Origin: a virus
Direction: 5' to 3' (one strand)
Virus record (IMG/VR): IMGVR_UViG_3300028374_000044
Location: 1 to 30,814 of that record
DNA length: 30,814 bases
Under the pieces are notes generated by a model, which worked only from the letters and a program-made list of their open reading frames with translations, did no database searches and was not told the origin of the DNA. The position numbers were made by a program, and so were the translations under genes. Shown piece after piece: positions 13,501 through 20,917 of this stretch. Positions within the stretch are counted from its first letter, which is position 1. Every line of letters begins with the position of its first letter.

Positions 13501-13892
13501 CTACTAAATCAAAATTAAGAGGACATGATATAGAGTGTATAAATGGAGAATGGATATATTGTGATAATAAGAAACCAACAGCAGGTAATTATCAAGATAG
13601 GCCATGTGGGTTCTGTGGAAGACATTCTACTGAAGATGGTCATGATGATTGTTTAGGAACTCTGCCAGGAGTAATGAATGCTTGTTGTGGTCATGGGGAT
13701 ATTAGAGATGTTTATGTACAATTTCTTGATGGATTTAGTGTTTATAGAGATGATGCAATAGTTATTCAAAATATACTAAAAAAATATCGAGAACAAGAAA
13801 TGGTTAATGAAAAGAGAAAAAAGGAGAATGATAAAATGCATCCAGATGTATTGCAAAAGATACCAGCTGCAATGAAAGTTCTGAAACAATGA
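13497..13892 (+). CDS. Phage Cys/His-rich protein (PCGFCG...CCGHG type)
   Basis: The 131-residue protein opens LRGHDIECINGEWIYCD, then RPCGFCGRHSTEDGHDDC, then LGTLPGVMNACCGHGD and VYVQFLDG. This Cys/His spacing is a conserved phage pattern seen in many Gram-positive phages and probably binds zinc. The last 40 residues are a helical Lys/Glu-rich tail with no match that I know. It has a GGAGG site. No established function. Confidence 0.75.
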   Translation: MTTKSKLRGHDIECINGEWIYCDNKKPTAGNYQDRPCGFCGRHSTEDGHDDCLGTLPGVMNACCGHGDIRDVYVQFLDGFSVYRDDAIVIQNILKKYREQEMVNEKRKKENDKMHPDVLQKIPAAMKVLKQ

Positions 13893-13930
13893 GATATAGT
13901 AAAAATTATTTAAAATAATTTGAATTAAAA

Positions 13931-13961
13931 AAGGATTTTTGATTTCAATATAGAATATACT
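13931..13961 (+). promoter_or_regulatory. Promoter-like element, second class (copy 1)
   Basis: AAGGATTTT and TATACTATATAG lie with AGGATT (13932-13937) 18 bases before TATACT (13956-13961). A matching pair occurs at 19580-19610 with the same 18-base distance and TATAGTATATAG. Both lie in gaps between gene groups. The -35-like part differs from the P1/P2 promoters, so a modified or activator-dependent polymerase may be used. Confidence 0.5.
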
Positions 13962-13980
13962 ATATAGGGGTGAGAATAAA

Positions 13981-14136
13981 ATGTTTAGGGTTGAGAGAAG
14001 AAGAAAGGTAAGAGAAAAGGCAAAAGATTTCTTATGTGGTGAATTTAACAAAGAGAATTGTCCAAAATTAAGTAGACAGGAAAGAAAAAAGTTAGCTAAA
14101 CAAAAGGCAAAGGAGGTGATTAATAAATGGATGTAG
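13981..14136 (+). CDS. Small basic protein
   Basis: This 51-residue frame starts at ATG behind AGGGGTGAG, 20 bases after the promoter-like element, and overlaps the ATPase gene by ten bases. It is very basic (VERRRKVREKAKDFLCGEFN, then ERKKLAKQKAKEV) with two Cys. It could bind nucleic acid. It carries the AAGGAGGTG site of the next gene. Confidence 0.62.
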   Translation: MFRVERRRKVREKAKDFLCGEFNKENCPKLSRQERKKLAKQKAKEVINKWM

Positions 14137-14846
14137 AAAAGGAAATGCATGATATGGAAGAAAACTTTTCAGATATGAAACCTACTTTTGCAATCTATGG
14201 AGATGTTGGTGTTGGTAAAACTACCTTTACTTCTTATGCTCCTAATTCACTTTTAATAGATGCAGAAGGAGGTAGAGCCAGTATAGCTAAAACTCCTAAT
14301 AGTCCAAAAATACTTGAACCAGAAAACCTTTCAGATTTGGGTGAAATTTATTTATGGCTTAAGGCTAATCAAGATAAATTTGATTCAGTTATTATTGATA
14401 CTCTATCTGAAGTAGAGAAATGGGCTGTTGAAGAAAGTATTCAAAAGGCTGTTAAAAAAGACCCAACTAAGGATAAAGATTTAGCCACTAGGTCAGATTA
14501 CAAAAAAGGTGGCACAAAGGTAGGCAGGGTAGCTAGAATGTTTAGAAACTTGGACATGTATACATTCTTTCTACTACATGAAAGAAGTGATAAAGATGAC
14601 AGTACAGGTGCAGTTAAACTTGGCCCAAAAGTAATGCCTTCTGTTATGTCTGATTTAAATGGATTTACTGACATTATTTTCTATATTGAAGTGGATGATA
14701 GTGGTAATAGAAAGATTAGAACTTCACCTAATAGAAAAATAAGAGCTAAACACAGAATAGGCGAGCTACCAAATGTTATTGACTTGGGAACTGAATTTAA
14801 GGACTTTAGAATTGACACAGTCTTAGAAATGATTAATAACTCTTAA
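14127..14846 (+). CDS. Sak4-like RecA-fold recombination ATPase
   Basis: The 239-residue protein has Walker A GDVGVGKTT near residues 26-34, LLIDAEGGRAS just after it, and Walker B FDSVIIDTLSEVEKW near 87-101. A helix-rich part with TFFLLHERSDKDD and a final beta region complete it. This is the AAA_24/Sak4 pattern of phage single-strand annealing or recombinase ATPases. It acts beside an SSB-like protein, which is encoded next, as in many phages where Sak4 needs its cognate SSB. Confidence 0.85.
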   Translation: MDVEKEMHDMEENFSDMKPTFAIYGDVGVGKTTFTSYAPNSLLIDAEGGRASIAKTPNSPKILEPENLSDLGEIYLWLKANQDKFDSVIIDTLSEVEKWAVEESIQKAVKKDPTKDKDLATRSDYKKGGTKVGRVARMFRNLDMYTFFLLHERSDKDDSTGAVKLGPKVMPSVMSDLNGFTDIIFYIEVDDSGNRKIRTSPNRKIRAKHRIGELPNVIDLGTEFKDFRIDTVLEMINNS

Positions 14847-14865
14847 TAGTAATTATTACTATTAA
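14843..14865 (+). repeat. Perfect 23-base palindrome over the ATPase stop codon
   Basis: TTAATAGTAAT-T-ATTACTATTAA forms two 11-base arms around a single T and includes the TAA of the Sak4-like gene. It has no T run, so it is unlikely to be a terminator. It may be an operator or an origin element. Confidence 0.65.
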
Positions 14866-14888
14866 ACAATCTTAGTAAAAAGAACTAA

Positions 14889-14951
14889 TACACTATATAT
14901 ATAAATATATTTATTAAAAAATTTGTTAAAGTATATATAGTGTAGTACAAT
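14889..14951 (+). promoter_or_regulatory. Inverted repeat overlapping a sigma-A-like promoter before the SSB-like gene
   Basis: TACACTATATATA (14889-14901) is exactly repeated inverted as TATATATAGTGTA (14932-14944). TTGTTA (14923-14928) and TACAAT (14946-14951) are 17 bases apart, so the right arm lies in the spacer of a plausible promoter. The arrangement suggests a repressor or autoregulation site. The spacer between the arms is nearly all A and T. Confidence 0.52.
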
Positions 14952-14981
14952 ATTACTAAATTCTTTAAGGAGGAATTTATA

Positions 14982-15437
14982 ATGGCAATTGATATTAATA
15001 AGATTAAAAAGCAGTATGAAGAAAAAAATCAGAACGGTGATTTTGAGACACTACCAATCGGTGAATATAATTGTTTTGTTTATGAATTAGAAGGAAAGAT
15101 TAGTAGTAATGATAATCCAATGATTTCTGTTACTTTAAAAGTAACTGATGGTGAATATGAAAACCGTAGACTATGGACTAATGCAACATTAACTCCAAAG
15201 GCTTGGTTTAAAGTAGAGGAATTTTTTGATGCAGTAGACTATGATATGGATAATCTACCTGAATCAGCAGAAACTCCTCAAGAAATTGTTTCAGCTGTTC
15301 AAGATGATGTACTTGGTACTAAAGTTAATGCAGTAGTTAATCACAGAACTTGGAATGGTAAAGAACAAGAAAATGTAAAGAAATTACTGCCATTCACCTC
15401 CATGGGTGATGATGATAATGAAGGTAAACCCTTTTAA
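14982..15437 (+). CDS. DUF669-like single-stranded-DNA-binding protein
   Basis: The 151-residue protein shows LPIGEYNCFVYELE and NPMISVTLKVTDGEYENRRLW typical of DUF669 phage proteins, which adopt an OB-type role alongside Sak4. It ends in an acidic tail with a final aromatic (MGDDDNEGKPF), resembling the protein-docking tip of SSB proteins. It would coat single-stranded DNA during replication and recombination. It has its own candidate promoter upstream and is followed by a strong terminator, so it could be made in larger amounts than its downstream neighbours. Confidence 0.8.
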   Translation: MAIDINKIKKQYEEKNQNGDFETLPIGEYNCFVYELEGKISSNDNPMISVTLKVTDGEYENRRLWTNATLTPKAWFKVEEFFDAVDYDMDNLPESAETPQEIVSAVQDDVLGTKVNAVVNHRTWNGKEQENVKKLLPFTSMGDDDNEGKPF

Positions 15438-15462
15438 TTAATACTTTATTTTTTAACTAAAT

Positions 15463-15564
15463 AAAAACCCCCTCCCGAATGTTCATTGAAGAGGGTATTA
15501 CCCTAAAATTTTTACCTTTGAGTAGAGATACCCCCTCTTAGATAAGTTCGGGAGGGGGTTTTTT
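15463..15564 (+). terminator. Large structured terminator with inner hairpins
   Basis: A 17-bp perfect stem joins AAAAACCCCCTCCCGAA (15463-15479) with its exact complement at 15547-15563, ending in six T residues. Inside lies a second stem (AAGAGGGTAT at 15489-15498 with ATAC and CCTCTT at 15528-15539, with a CC bulge). The alternative inner hairpin AGGGT-ATT-ACCCT also exists. The sequence is far richer in C and G than its surroundings. Mirror-image A and T runs could stop transcription on both strands. No room for a promoter is left before the gene at 15604, so read-through or an internal promoter must feed it. Confidence 0.78.
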
Positions 15565-15603
15565 ATCAAAAAATTCAGAAAGTTGATTTAAAGGAGGAAT
15601 TAA

Positions 15604-15957
15604 ATGTTTATAAAATTTGATGATATATACTGTTCAAATACAATAGATTATAGTTATGACAGAGGATTAAGTTTGCCAAAGGAGTTAATAGAGTCCTTGA
15701 AATATAGTAGTAAACCTTTTGAGGAAGATAGCATAGTTTATATTGAAAAAGATTATGTAGCTTATGCAAGTTTGAAAGTACAAAAAGTTGTTGTAAAAGG
15801 TGGTGTTGAAGTAGAGATAGCTGATATTAGGTGTAAAGAATACTACAATGAACCACTAACTGATAGGGAAATACAAGATTTAGAGAAAATAAGTGAAGGC
15901 ATTAAGTACATTCAAGAAAAAACTAAATATACTAAAGAGTGTGGTGAAACTAGTTGA
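15604..15957 (+). CDS. Hypothetical protein before the primase-helicase
   Basis: A 117-residue protein starting behind AAAGGAGGAATTAA, just after the structured terminator. The centre (YIEKDYVAYASLKVQKVVVKG) is beta-rich and the C terminus helical and Lys-rich. It overlaps the primase start by four bases. No family recognised; its tight coupling suggests a partner role in replication, but this is inference. Confidence 0.65.
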   Translation: MFIKFDDIYCSNTIDYSYDRGLSLPKELIESLKYSSKPFEEDSIVYIEKDYVAYASLKVQKVVVKGGVEVEIADIRCKEYYNEPLTDREIQDLEKISEGIKYIQEKTKYTKECGETS

Positions 15958-18833
15958 AATTCAAACCTATTTATGAAGATATATTAGACAAAAAATTGCC
16001 TGAACCAAATGACAGTCAAGAAATGAAAATTACCTGTCCTTTTCACGAAGATAATAACCCAAGTTTTTCAATTAATAATGAAATAGGTAGTTTTCACTGT
16101 TTTAATCCTCAATGTGGTGCTTCTGGTGGTATTGTTCAATTTGTTAAAAGAATTAAAGATAAAACTAAATATGAGGCAGAGCAATGGTTGGAAGAAAACT
16201 ATGGGGAAGAATTAAAGTTAAATGAAGTTAATAAAAATAAGAAAAAAGAAAAGCCAAAACAACCTGCTATAAGTGAAACAGAAGTTAGAAAGTGGAATAC
16301 AATCCTTAAAAATTCTAATAAGATATTAAATTTCTTATTGAATGAGAGAGGCATAAATAAAGAAACAATAGACAAGTATCAAATTGGATGGGATGGAAGT
16401 AGAATAACTATTCCAGTCAGAGCAGAAGATGGTAAAATTAGGAATGTAAGAAAATATAAACCCAATAGTAATTCCAGTGAAAGTAAACTAATTAGTTATG
16501 GGAAAGGATATGGTAGTGCAAGATTATATCCATATGAAAATTTAGTTTATGATAAAGTTTTATTGGTAGAAGGTGAAATGGATGCAATTTTGGCTAATCA
16601 ATTAGATTATAAAGCTATAACTGTTACTGGAGGGGCTGGAACTTGGAAAACTAAATGGAATGAATTATTTGAGGATAAGGTAGTCTATATAACTTATGAT
16701 ATAGATGATGCTGGTCAAACTGGAGCAGAAAAGGTAGCAAGGCTATTACTACCAAAAGCACAAGAAGTTAAAATAGTAAATCTACCAATCAACAAACCAA
16801 AAAATGGAGATATAACTGATTATTTTGTAAGATTTGGACACACTAGAGAAGAACTTGATAGTATTATAGAAAATACTGAACCATTTAGTGTTGATGAAAT
16901 AAATGAAATTCCTTCTGATGATAAAATTTATGATGTTCATTTATCTAATGCTAGCAAAAGCAAATATTATTTTAAAAAGGTAAGAATGAATACTGTAATT
17001 GCTGGAAAAGATTTAGCACCATATATCATTCCCAGAAAGGTAAAAACAACTTGCACTATGGATGCTGGTAAAAAATGCAATTTTTGCCCTATGAGATTAA
17101 GTAGTGGTGAGAAAGAATATATTTTTGATTCAAATGATGCTGGAATTTTAGAATTAATTATGTGTTCAAAAACTCAGCAAAAAGGGATTTTAAGAGAAAG
17201 ATTGGGAATACCAAAAGGTTGCTACTCTCACAATATAACAGTAATAGATGCTCAAAATGTAGAAGAAGTAATGATGATGCCTGAACTTGACTTTAGTTCA
17301 GAAGAAAGAGAGTATGTTATAAGGAGGGGCTTTTATGTAGGGCATGGTTTAAAACCAAATACTTCTTATGAAGTAACAGGAGTAACAGTTCCAGAACCAT
17401 GGAAACAATACACTACTCACCTTATAAATGAGGCAGAGCCTTCTCAAGATAATATAAGTAATTTTAAAATGACTGAAGAAAAGAAAGAAAAACTTAAGAT
17501 TTTTCAACCTTCTAAAGAACAAACAGTAGAAGATAAATTTGATGAAATAGCTACTGATTTAACTCACAATGTAACTCATATTTATGGTAGAGAAGATTTA
17601 ATCAAAACAGTTGATTTAGTCTACCATTCAGTGTTAGCTTTTGATTTTCAAAATCAGAGGATTAATAGAGGTTGGGTAGAAGCATTGATTTTAGGTGATA
17701 CTAGAACTGGAAAATCAGAAACTGCACATCAAATAATGAGGCATTATAAATTAGGAGAATTAGTTACAGGTGAGAATACTAGTTTTGCAGGTCTTATAGG
17801 AGGTATGCAGCAAACTCAAAATAGATGGTCTATTACTTGGGGTAAAATTCCTTTGAATGATAGAAGATTAGTAGTATTAGATGAAGCAAGTGGATTAAGT
17901 GAAGAAGACATTGGTTATATGTCTGGAGTTAGAAGTTCAGGTGTAGCTGAAATTACTAAAATCCAAACAGAAAAGACCCATGCTAGAACTAGATTGTTAT
18001 GGATTTCTAATAGTAGAGATGGTAGAAGTCTTAAGGAATATGGATATGGAATTTGGGCTATTAAAAAATTAATAGATAAGAGTGAGGATATAGCTAGATT
18101 TGAATTTGCTGTAGCTTGTGCTAGTGAAGATGTTCCTATGTGTGAAATAAATAAGAAGATGGAATTGCATGGTAAAGTTAAACATCAATACACTTTTGAT
18201 TTGTCTAAAGATTTAATTCTATGGTCTTGGAGTAGAACTCCAGAACAAATAAAATTTACAGATGATGCTATTGATAGAATATTAGAATTAGCTACTAAGA
18301 TGGGAAAACAATATAGCTCTAAAATTCCATTGGTAGAAGGTGCTAACCAAAGAATTAAACTTGCTAGATTAGCTATATCAGCAGCAGCAAGAACTTTCTC
18401 AACAGATAAAACTGGTGAAAAAATAATAGTCAAAGAAGGGCATGCTCAGTTTGCTCATGATTTTATAGATAGACAATATAAGAAATCAAAGATGGGCTAT
18501 TGGGATTATTCTGAGCAACAAAATGAGGCAGAAAAAACTGCTATAAATAAAAAAGATGATGTACTTCTCTATCTTAATAATAATACTGATTTAGGTGATT
18601 TATTTTTACAATATGATTATATAAGGAAATCAGATATTGAATATATAGCAGACATGGAAAAAGACCAAGTTAAAAATACAATTAAATTCCTTTCTAAAAA
18701 TAGAATGGTAAGAAAAGTTAGTAGAGGGTTTAAGAAAACTCCAGCTTTTAGCAAAATTCTAAAAAATTGGAAGGGAAATAGAAGAGAAAAGAGAAAGAAA
18801 GAAGAAGAAGGTGATGCTACTAATGAAGAATAA
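15954..18833 (+). CDS. Primase fused to MCM-like AAA+ helicase
   Basis: The 959-residue protein starts at TTG behind GTGTGGTG. Near residues 28-54 a CPFH...FHCFNPQC zinc finger of DnaG/gp4 type is seen. A basal domain and Toprim motifs follow (LVEGEMDAI at 204-212; ITYDIDDAG at 246-254). The second half is an AAA+ ATPase: Walker A LGDTRTGKSET near 579-588, Walker B RRLVVLDEASG near 638, a WISNSRDGR sensor near 682, and further helical parts, resembling prophage MCM-like helicases. A second Cys cluster (TCTMDAGKKCNFC) lies between the halves. It would unwind DNA and lay primers at the fork. Confidence 0.85.
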   Translation: MKFKPIYEDILDKKLPEPNDSQEMKITCPFHEDNNPSFSINNEIGSFHCFNPQCGASGGIVQFVKRIKDKTKYEAEQWLEENYGEELKLNEVNKNKKKEKPKQPAISETEVRKWNTILKNSNKILNFLLNERGINKETIDKYQIGWDGSRITIPVRAEDGKIRNVRKYKPNSNSSESKLISYGKGYGSARLYPYENLVYDKVLLVEGEMDAILANQLDYKAITVTGGAGTWKTKWNELFEDKVVYITYDIDDAGQTGAEKVARLLLPKAQEVKIVNLPINKPKNGDITDYFVRFGHTREELDSIIENTEPFSVDEINEIPSDDKIYDVHLSNASKSKYYFKKVRMNTVIAGKDLAPYIIPRKVKTTCTMDAGKKCNFCPMRLSSGEKEYIFDSNDAGILELIMCSKTQQKGILRERLGIPKGCYSHNITVIDAQNVEEVMMMPELDFSSEEREYVIRRGFYVGHGLKPNTSYEVTGVTVPEPWKQYTTHLINEAEPSQDNISNFKMTEEKKEKLKIFQPSKEQTVEDKFDEIATDLTHNVTHIYGREDLIKTVDLVYHSVLAFDFQNQRINRGWVEALILGDTRTGKSETAHQIMRHYKLGELVTGENTSFAGLIGGMQQTQNRWSITWGKIPLNDRRLVVLDEASGLSEEDIGYMSGVRSSGVAEITKIQTEKTHARTRLLWISNSRDGRSLKEYGYGIWAIKKLIDKSEDIARFEFAVACASEDVPMCEINKKMELHGKVKHQYTFDLSKDLILWSWSRTPEQIKFTDDAIDRILELATKMGKQYSSKIPLVEGANQRIKLARLAISAAARTFSTDKTGEKIIVKEGHAQFAHDFIDRQYKKSKMGYWDYSEQQNEAEKTAINKKDDVLLYLNNNTDLGDLFLQYDYIRKSDIEYIADMEKDQVKNTIKFLSKNRMVRKVSRGFKKTPAFSKILKNWKGNRREKRKKEEEGDATNEE

Positions 18834-19572
18834 AATAGCTATATTAGGAAATGGAATATCTGGTACACTTGCTGCTAAGGCTTTAAAGGATAGTGGTAAT
18901 GAAGAATTTGATATAATAAGTAAAGATAGTAATATCCCAAAAGTCAGAGGATTTTTCTTGTTACATGATAGTTGTAACTTTGATGGGATTGAAAAAGTAA
19001 GTTTTAAAGTTGAACAACTTGGTAGAGAAGAAGTTTATAAAAAGAAGTTGTCTTATAATGGTGAGGTTTCATCATCTTGGAAAAATGGTCTTGAAAGTTA
19101 TTTTATGGTAGGATATAATCCTTATCCTTCCATAGTTCAAGAATGGCACAGCAATAGACATAGGATAGTAGAATATGAATTAGTTCCAGAAGATTTTGAT
19201 TTGTTATTCTATGATTATGATTGGGTGATAAGTACAATACCACCTAATAATCTATTTAAAAGTGCTGAATTAAAATATTCTAAAATATGGATTAAAGACA
19301 AACCTGCTGATGATAATGGTTATTATGCTAAGTATTTTGGAACTGATGATACAGATAAAATTAGAGAAAGTCAACTTTGGGGTAGAAAATCAATTGAATA
19401 TTCTATTGAAAAAGAAGGTTCAGCAATATGTATAAAACCTATTAAGGCTAAAAATTTACCAAAAGATGATAGGTTAACTTTAGCTGGTAGAAAAGGCAAA
19501 TGGAATAAGAATATTTTAGCTCACCAAGTTTACTACCAAATATTAGATGAGATTAATTTAAGAAATTTGTAA
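18823..19572 (+). CDS. Rossmann-fold FAD/NAD-dependent oxidoreductase-like protein
   Basis: Starting at ATG 18823, the 249-residue product opens with KIAILGNGISGTLAAKAL, a Gly-x-Gly-x2-Gly dinucleotide-binding loop. Later DYDWVISTIPPNNL resembles the second conserved strand of FAD-dependent enzymes such as UDP-galactopyranose mutase and amine oxidases, and LAGRKGKWNKNILAHQVYYQ is near the C terminus. In those families this last part sits beside the flavin. Its substrate is unknown. The gene overlaps the primase end by 11 bases, so it belongs to the replication operon. Alternative GTG/ATG starts at 18811 and 18814 would add four or three residues. Confidence 0.62.
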   Translation: MKNKIAILGNGISGTLAAKALKDSGNEEFDIISKDSNIPKVRGFFLLHDSCNFDGIEKVSFKVEQLGREEVYKKKLSYNGEVSSSWKNGLESYFMVGYNPYPSIVQEWHSNRHRIVEYELVPEDFDLLFYDYDWVISTIPPNNLFKSAELKYSKIWIKDKPADDNGYYAKYFGTDDTDKIRESQLWGRKSIEYSIEKEGSAICIKPIKAKNLPKDDRLTLAGRKGKWNKNILAHQVYYQILDEINLRNL

Positions 19573-19579
19573 ATAAAAG

Positions 19580-19610
19580 AAGGATTTTAATGAGTTATCT
19601 ATAATATAGT
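19580..19610 (+). promoter_or_regulatory. Promoter-like element, second class (copy 2)
   Basis: AGGATT (19581-19586) and TATAGT (19605-19610) are 18 bases apart, in the 79-base gap before the nucleotide-enzyme fusion. The element matches the one at 13931-13961 in both blocks and spacing. It is followed by AGAGGGTAG and, later, the GGAGGTGATTAA site of the gene. Confidence 0.5.
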
Positions 19611-19651
19611 ATATAGAGGGTAGCAAAAATTTATAGTTAGGAGGTGATTAA

Positions 19652-20593
19652 GTGGAATTGGAAGAATTAGAAAAAATTTGGAAAGACCAAAAAGAGTTTA
19701 ATAAAAACTTTATAGATTATGAAAATATGATAGAAAAAGAAAAGGTAGAACAATTAAAAGAATATTCTTTAATGTTGATAGATGAAGTGATGGAGTTGGT
19801 GCGAGAAACTAATTGGAAAGCACACAGAAAAGACAATAGCTATATGATTAATAGTAATGTAAAAGAAGAACTGATAGATATTTTCAAGTATTGGTTGTCT
19901 ATAGGTTTGATTTGGGATTTGGATGTTGAAAGTTTTATAGAGGAATATCACAGAAAATCATCAGTAGTAAAACAGCGTTACAAGCAAGAAAAACAATTAG
20001 ATTTCAAATCAAATAAAATAGTTGGAGTGGATATTGATGGTGTGTTAGCTGATTACCCTGGTTGTTTTATCAAATATATAAATCAAAAAGTAGGAACTAA
20101 TTTTAAAGTAGAAAATCTAACACAATATAATGTATATGAGGCAATAAAAGACATTCCTACTAAGATTATGAAAGAATTAAAACATGAATTTAGGAAATCT
20201 GGAGGACTAAAAAATGTAGGTGTTTTCTCTGGAGCAAAGGTATTCCTTAAAACCTTAAGGAATAAAGATTATAAAATAGTTCTATTATCTGCCAGGCCAT
20301 ATAAGAAGTATAGAAGGATTTTTGCTGATACTCAAGAATGGCTTAGTGAAAATGAATTAGTCCATGATGCTATCCTTTGGGATGAGGATAAGATGGATAG
20401 ACTGATTAGAGAATTTGGTGAAGATAATGTAGAGTTCTTTATTGAAGATAATTTAGAAAATGCTAATAGCATATCTAAAACTACTAATGTATATTTGATT
20501 GATAAAAGTTATAATAAAGGGAAAATTAATAAAAATGTAATCAGGGTAAATAGTTTAAAGGAGGTTTTAGTAATTGAAGAAAAAAAGAGCTAA
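19652..20593 (+). CDS. Fused MazG-like NTP pyrophosphohydrolase and 5'-deoxyribonucleotidase
   Basis: The 313-residue protein starts at GTG behind GGAGGTGATTAA. Residues about 1-115 are all-helical with a MazG/dimeric-dUTPase pattern: DEVMEL (Glu-x2-Glu) and later KEELIDIFKYW (Glu-x2-Asp). Residues about 128-313 form a HAD phosphatase: VDIDGVLAD (nucleophile Asp), VLLSARPYKK (Ser) and FFIEDNLENA (Asp), the order of 5'(3')-deoxyribonucleotidases. Together the two domains would turn a dNTP into dNMP and then a nucleoside, probably dUTP or dCTP control for the ThyX route. Both halves keep their key residues. Confidence 0.78.
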   Translation: MELEELEKIWKDQKEFNKNFIDYENMIEKEKVEQLKEYSLMLIDEVMELVRETNWKAHRKDNSYMINSNVKEELIDIFKYWLSIGLIWDLDVESFIEEYHRKSSVVKQRYKQEKQLDFKSNKIVGVDIDGVLADYPGCFIKYINQKVGTNFKVENLTQYNVYEAIKDIPTKIMKELKHEFRKSGGLKNVGVFSGAKVFLKTLRNKDYKIVLLSARPYKKYRRIFADTQEWLSENELVHDAILWDEDKMDRLIREFGEDNVEFFIEDNLENANSISKTTNVYLIDKSYNKGKINKNVIRVNSLKEVLVIEEKKS

Positions 20594-20679
20594 TTAAAAA
20601 ATTAGATAAATTTGATGATGAAGATGAGATTTATTTATTTCACACATTCCACAAGTTAGTTGTCACAAATTTGATATAA
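20574..20679 (+). pseudogene. Frameshifted small reading frame
   Basis: A TTG at 20574 behind AAAGGAGG would start MKKK, but the frame stops after seven codons. Dropping one A from the seven-A run at 20580-20586 restores a 34-codon frame (KELIKKLDKFDDEDEIYLFH...) ending at 20679. It is probably a small gene broken by an A-run indel, or a sequencing error. The run overlaps the end of the preceding gene. Confidence 0.4.
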
Positions 20680-20692
20680 CTAAAAGTGACAA
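20660..20692 (+). promoter_or_regulatory. Candidate operator: TTGTCAC-N19-GTGACAA
   Basis: Two perfect 7-base arms, TTGTCAC (20660-20666) and GTGACAA (20686-20692), lie just upstream of a small HTH gene. A weak promoter (TTGATA at 20671-20676, TACTAT at 20696-20701, 19 bases apart) falls over the same place. The HTH protein may bind here to control itself and the polymerase gene behind it. Confidence 0.4.
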
Positions 20693-20724
20693 GGTTACTA
20701 TATTAAAACTACAAGGAGGTTGCC

Positions 20725-20916
20725 ATGATTTTATCCAATAAACAAACTAGAAGTTTAGAGGCAAAGATTTGTGCTTATTCTAAAATGTTAGGTAAAAGTG
20801 AAGAAGAAATTGCTGACTTTTTAGGATATAGTCGTATGACTATTAAAAGAAGAATTGATTCATTGAAAGATAAAGCTCCAGAATTGTATTTAGCATTAAG
20901 AGATAGGGGGTATTAG
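20725..20916 (+). CDS. Small HTH DNA-binding protein
   Basis: This 63-residue protein contains a clear helix-turn-helix, SEEEIADFLGYSRMTIKRRI (about residues 25-44), after a helix-forming N terminus. It starts behind ACAAGGAGGTTGCC and ends one base before the TTG of the polymerase. It is likely a local regulator, possibly acting on the inverted repeat at 20660-20692. Its size fits a single-domain phage Cro- or sigma-region-4-like protein. Confidence 0.72.
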   Translation: MILSNKQTRSLEAKICAYSKMLGKSEEEIADFLGYSRMTIKRRIDSLKDKAPELYLALRDRGY

Positions 20917-20917
20917 T

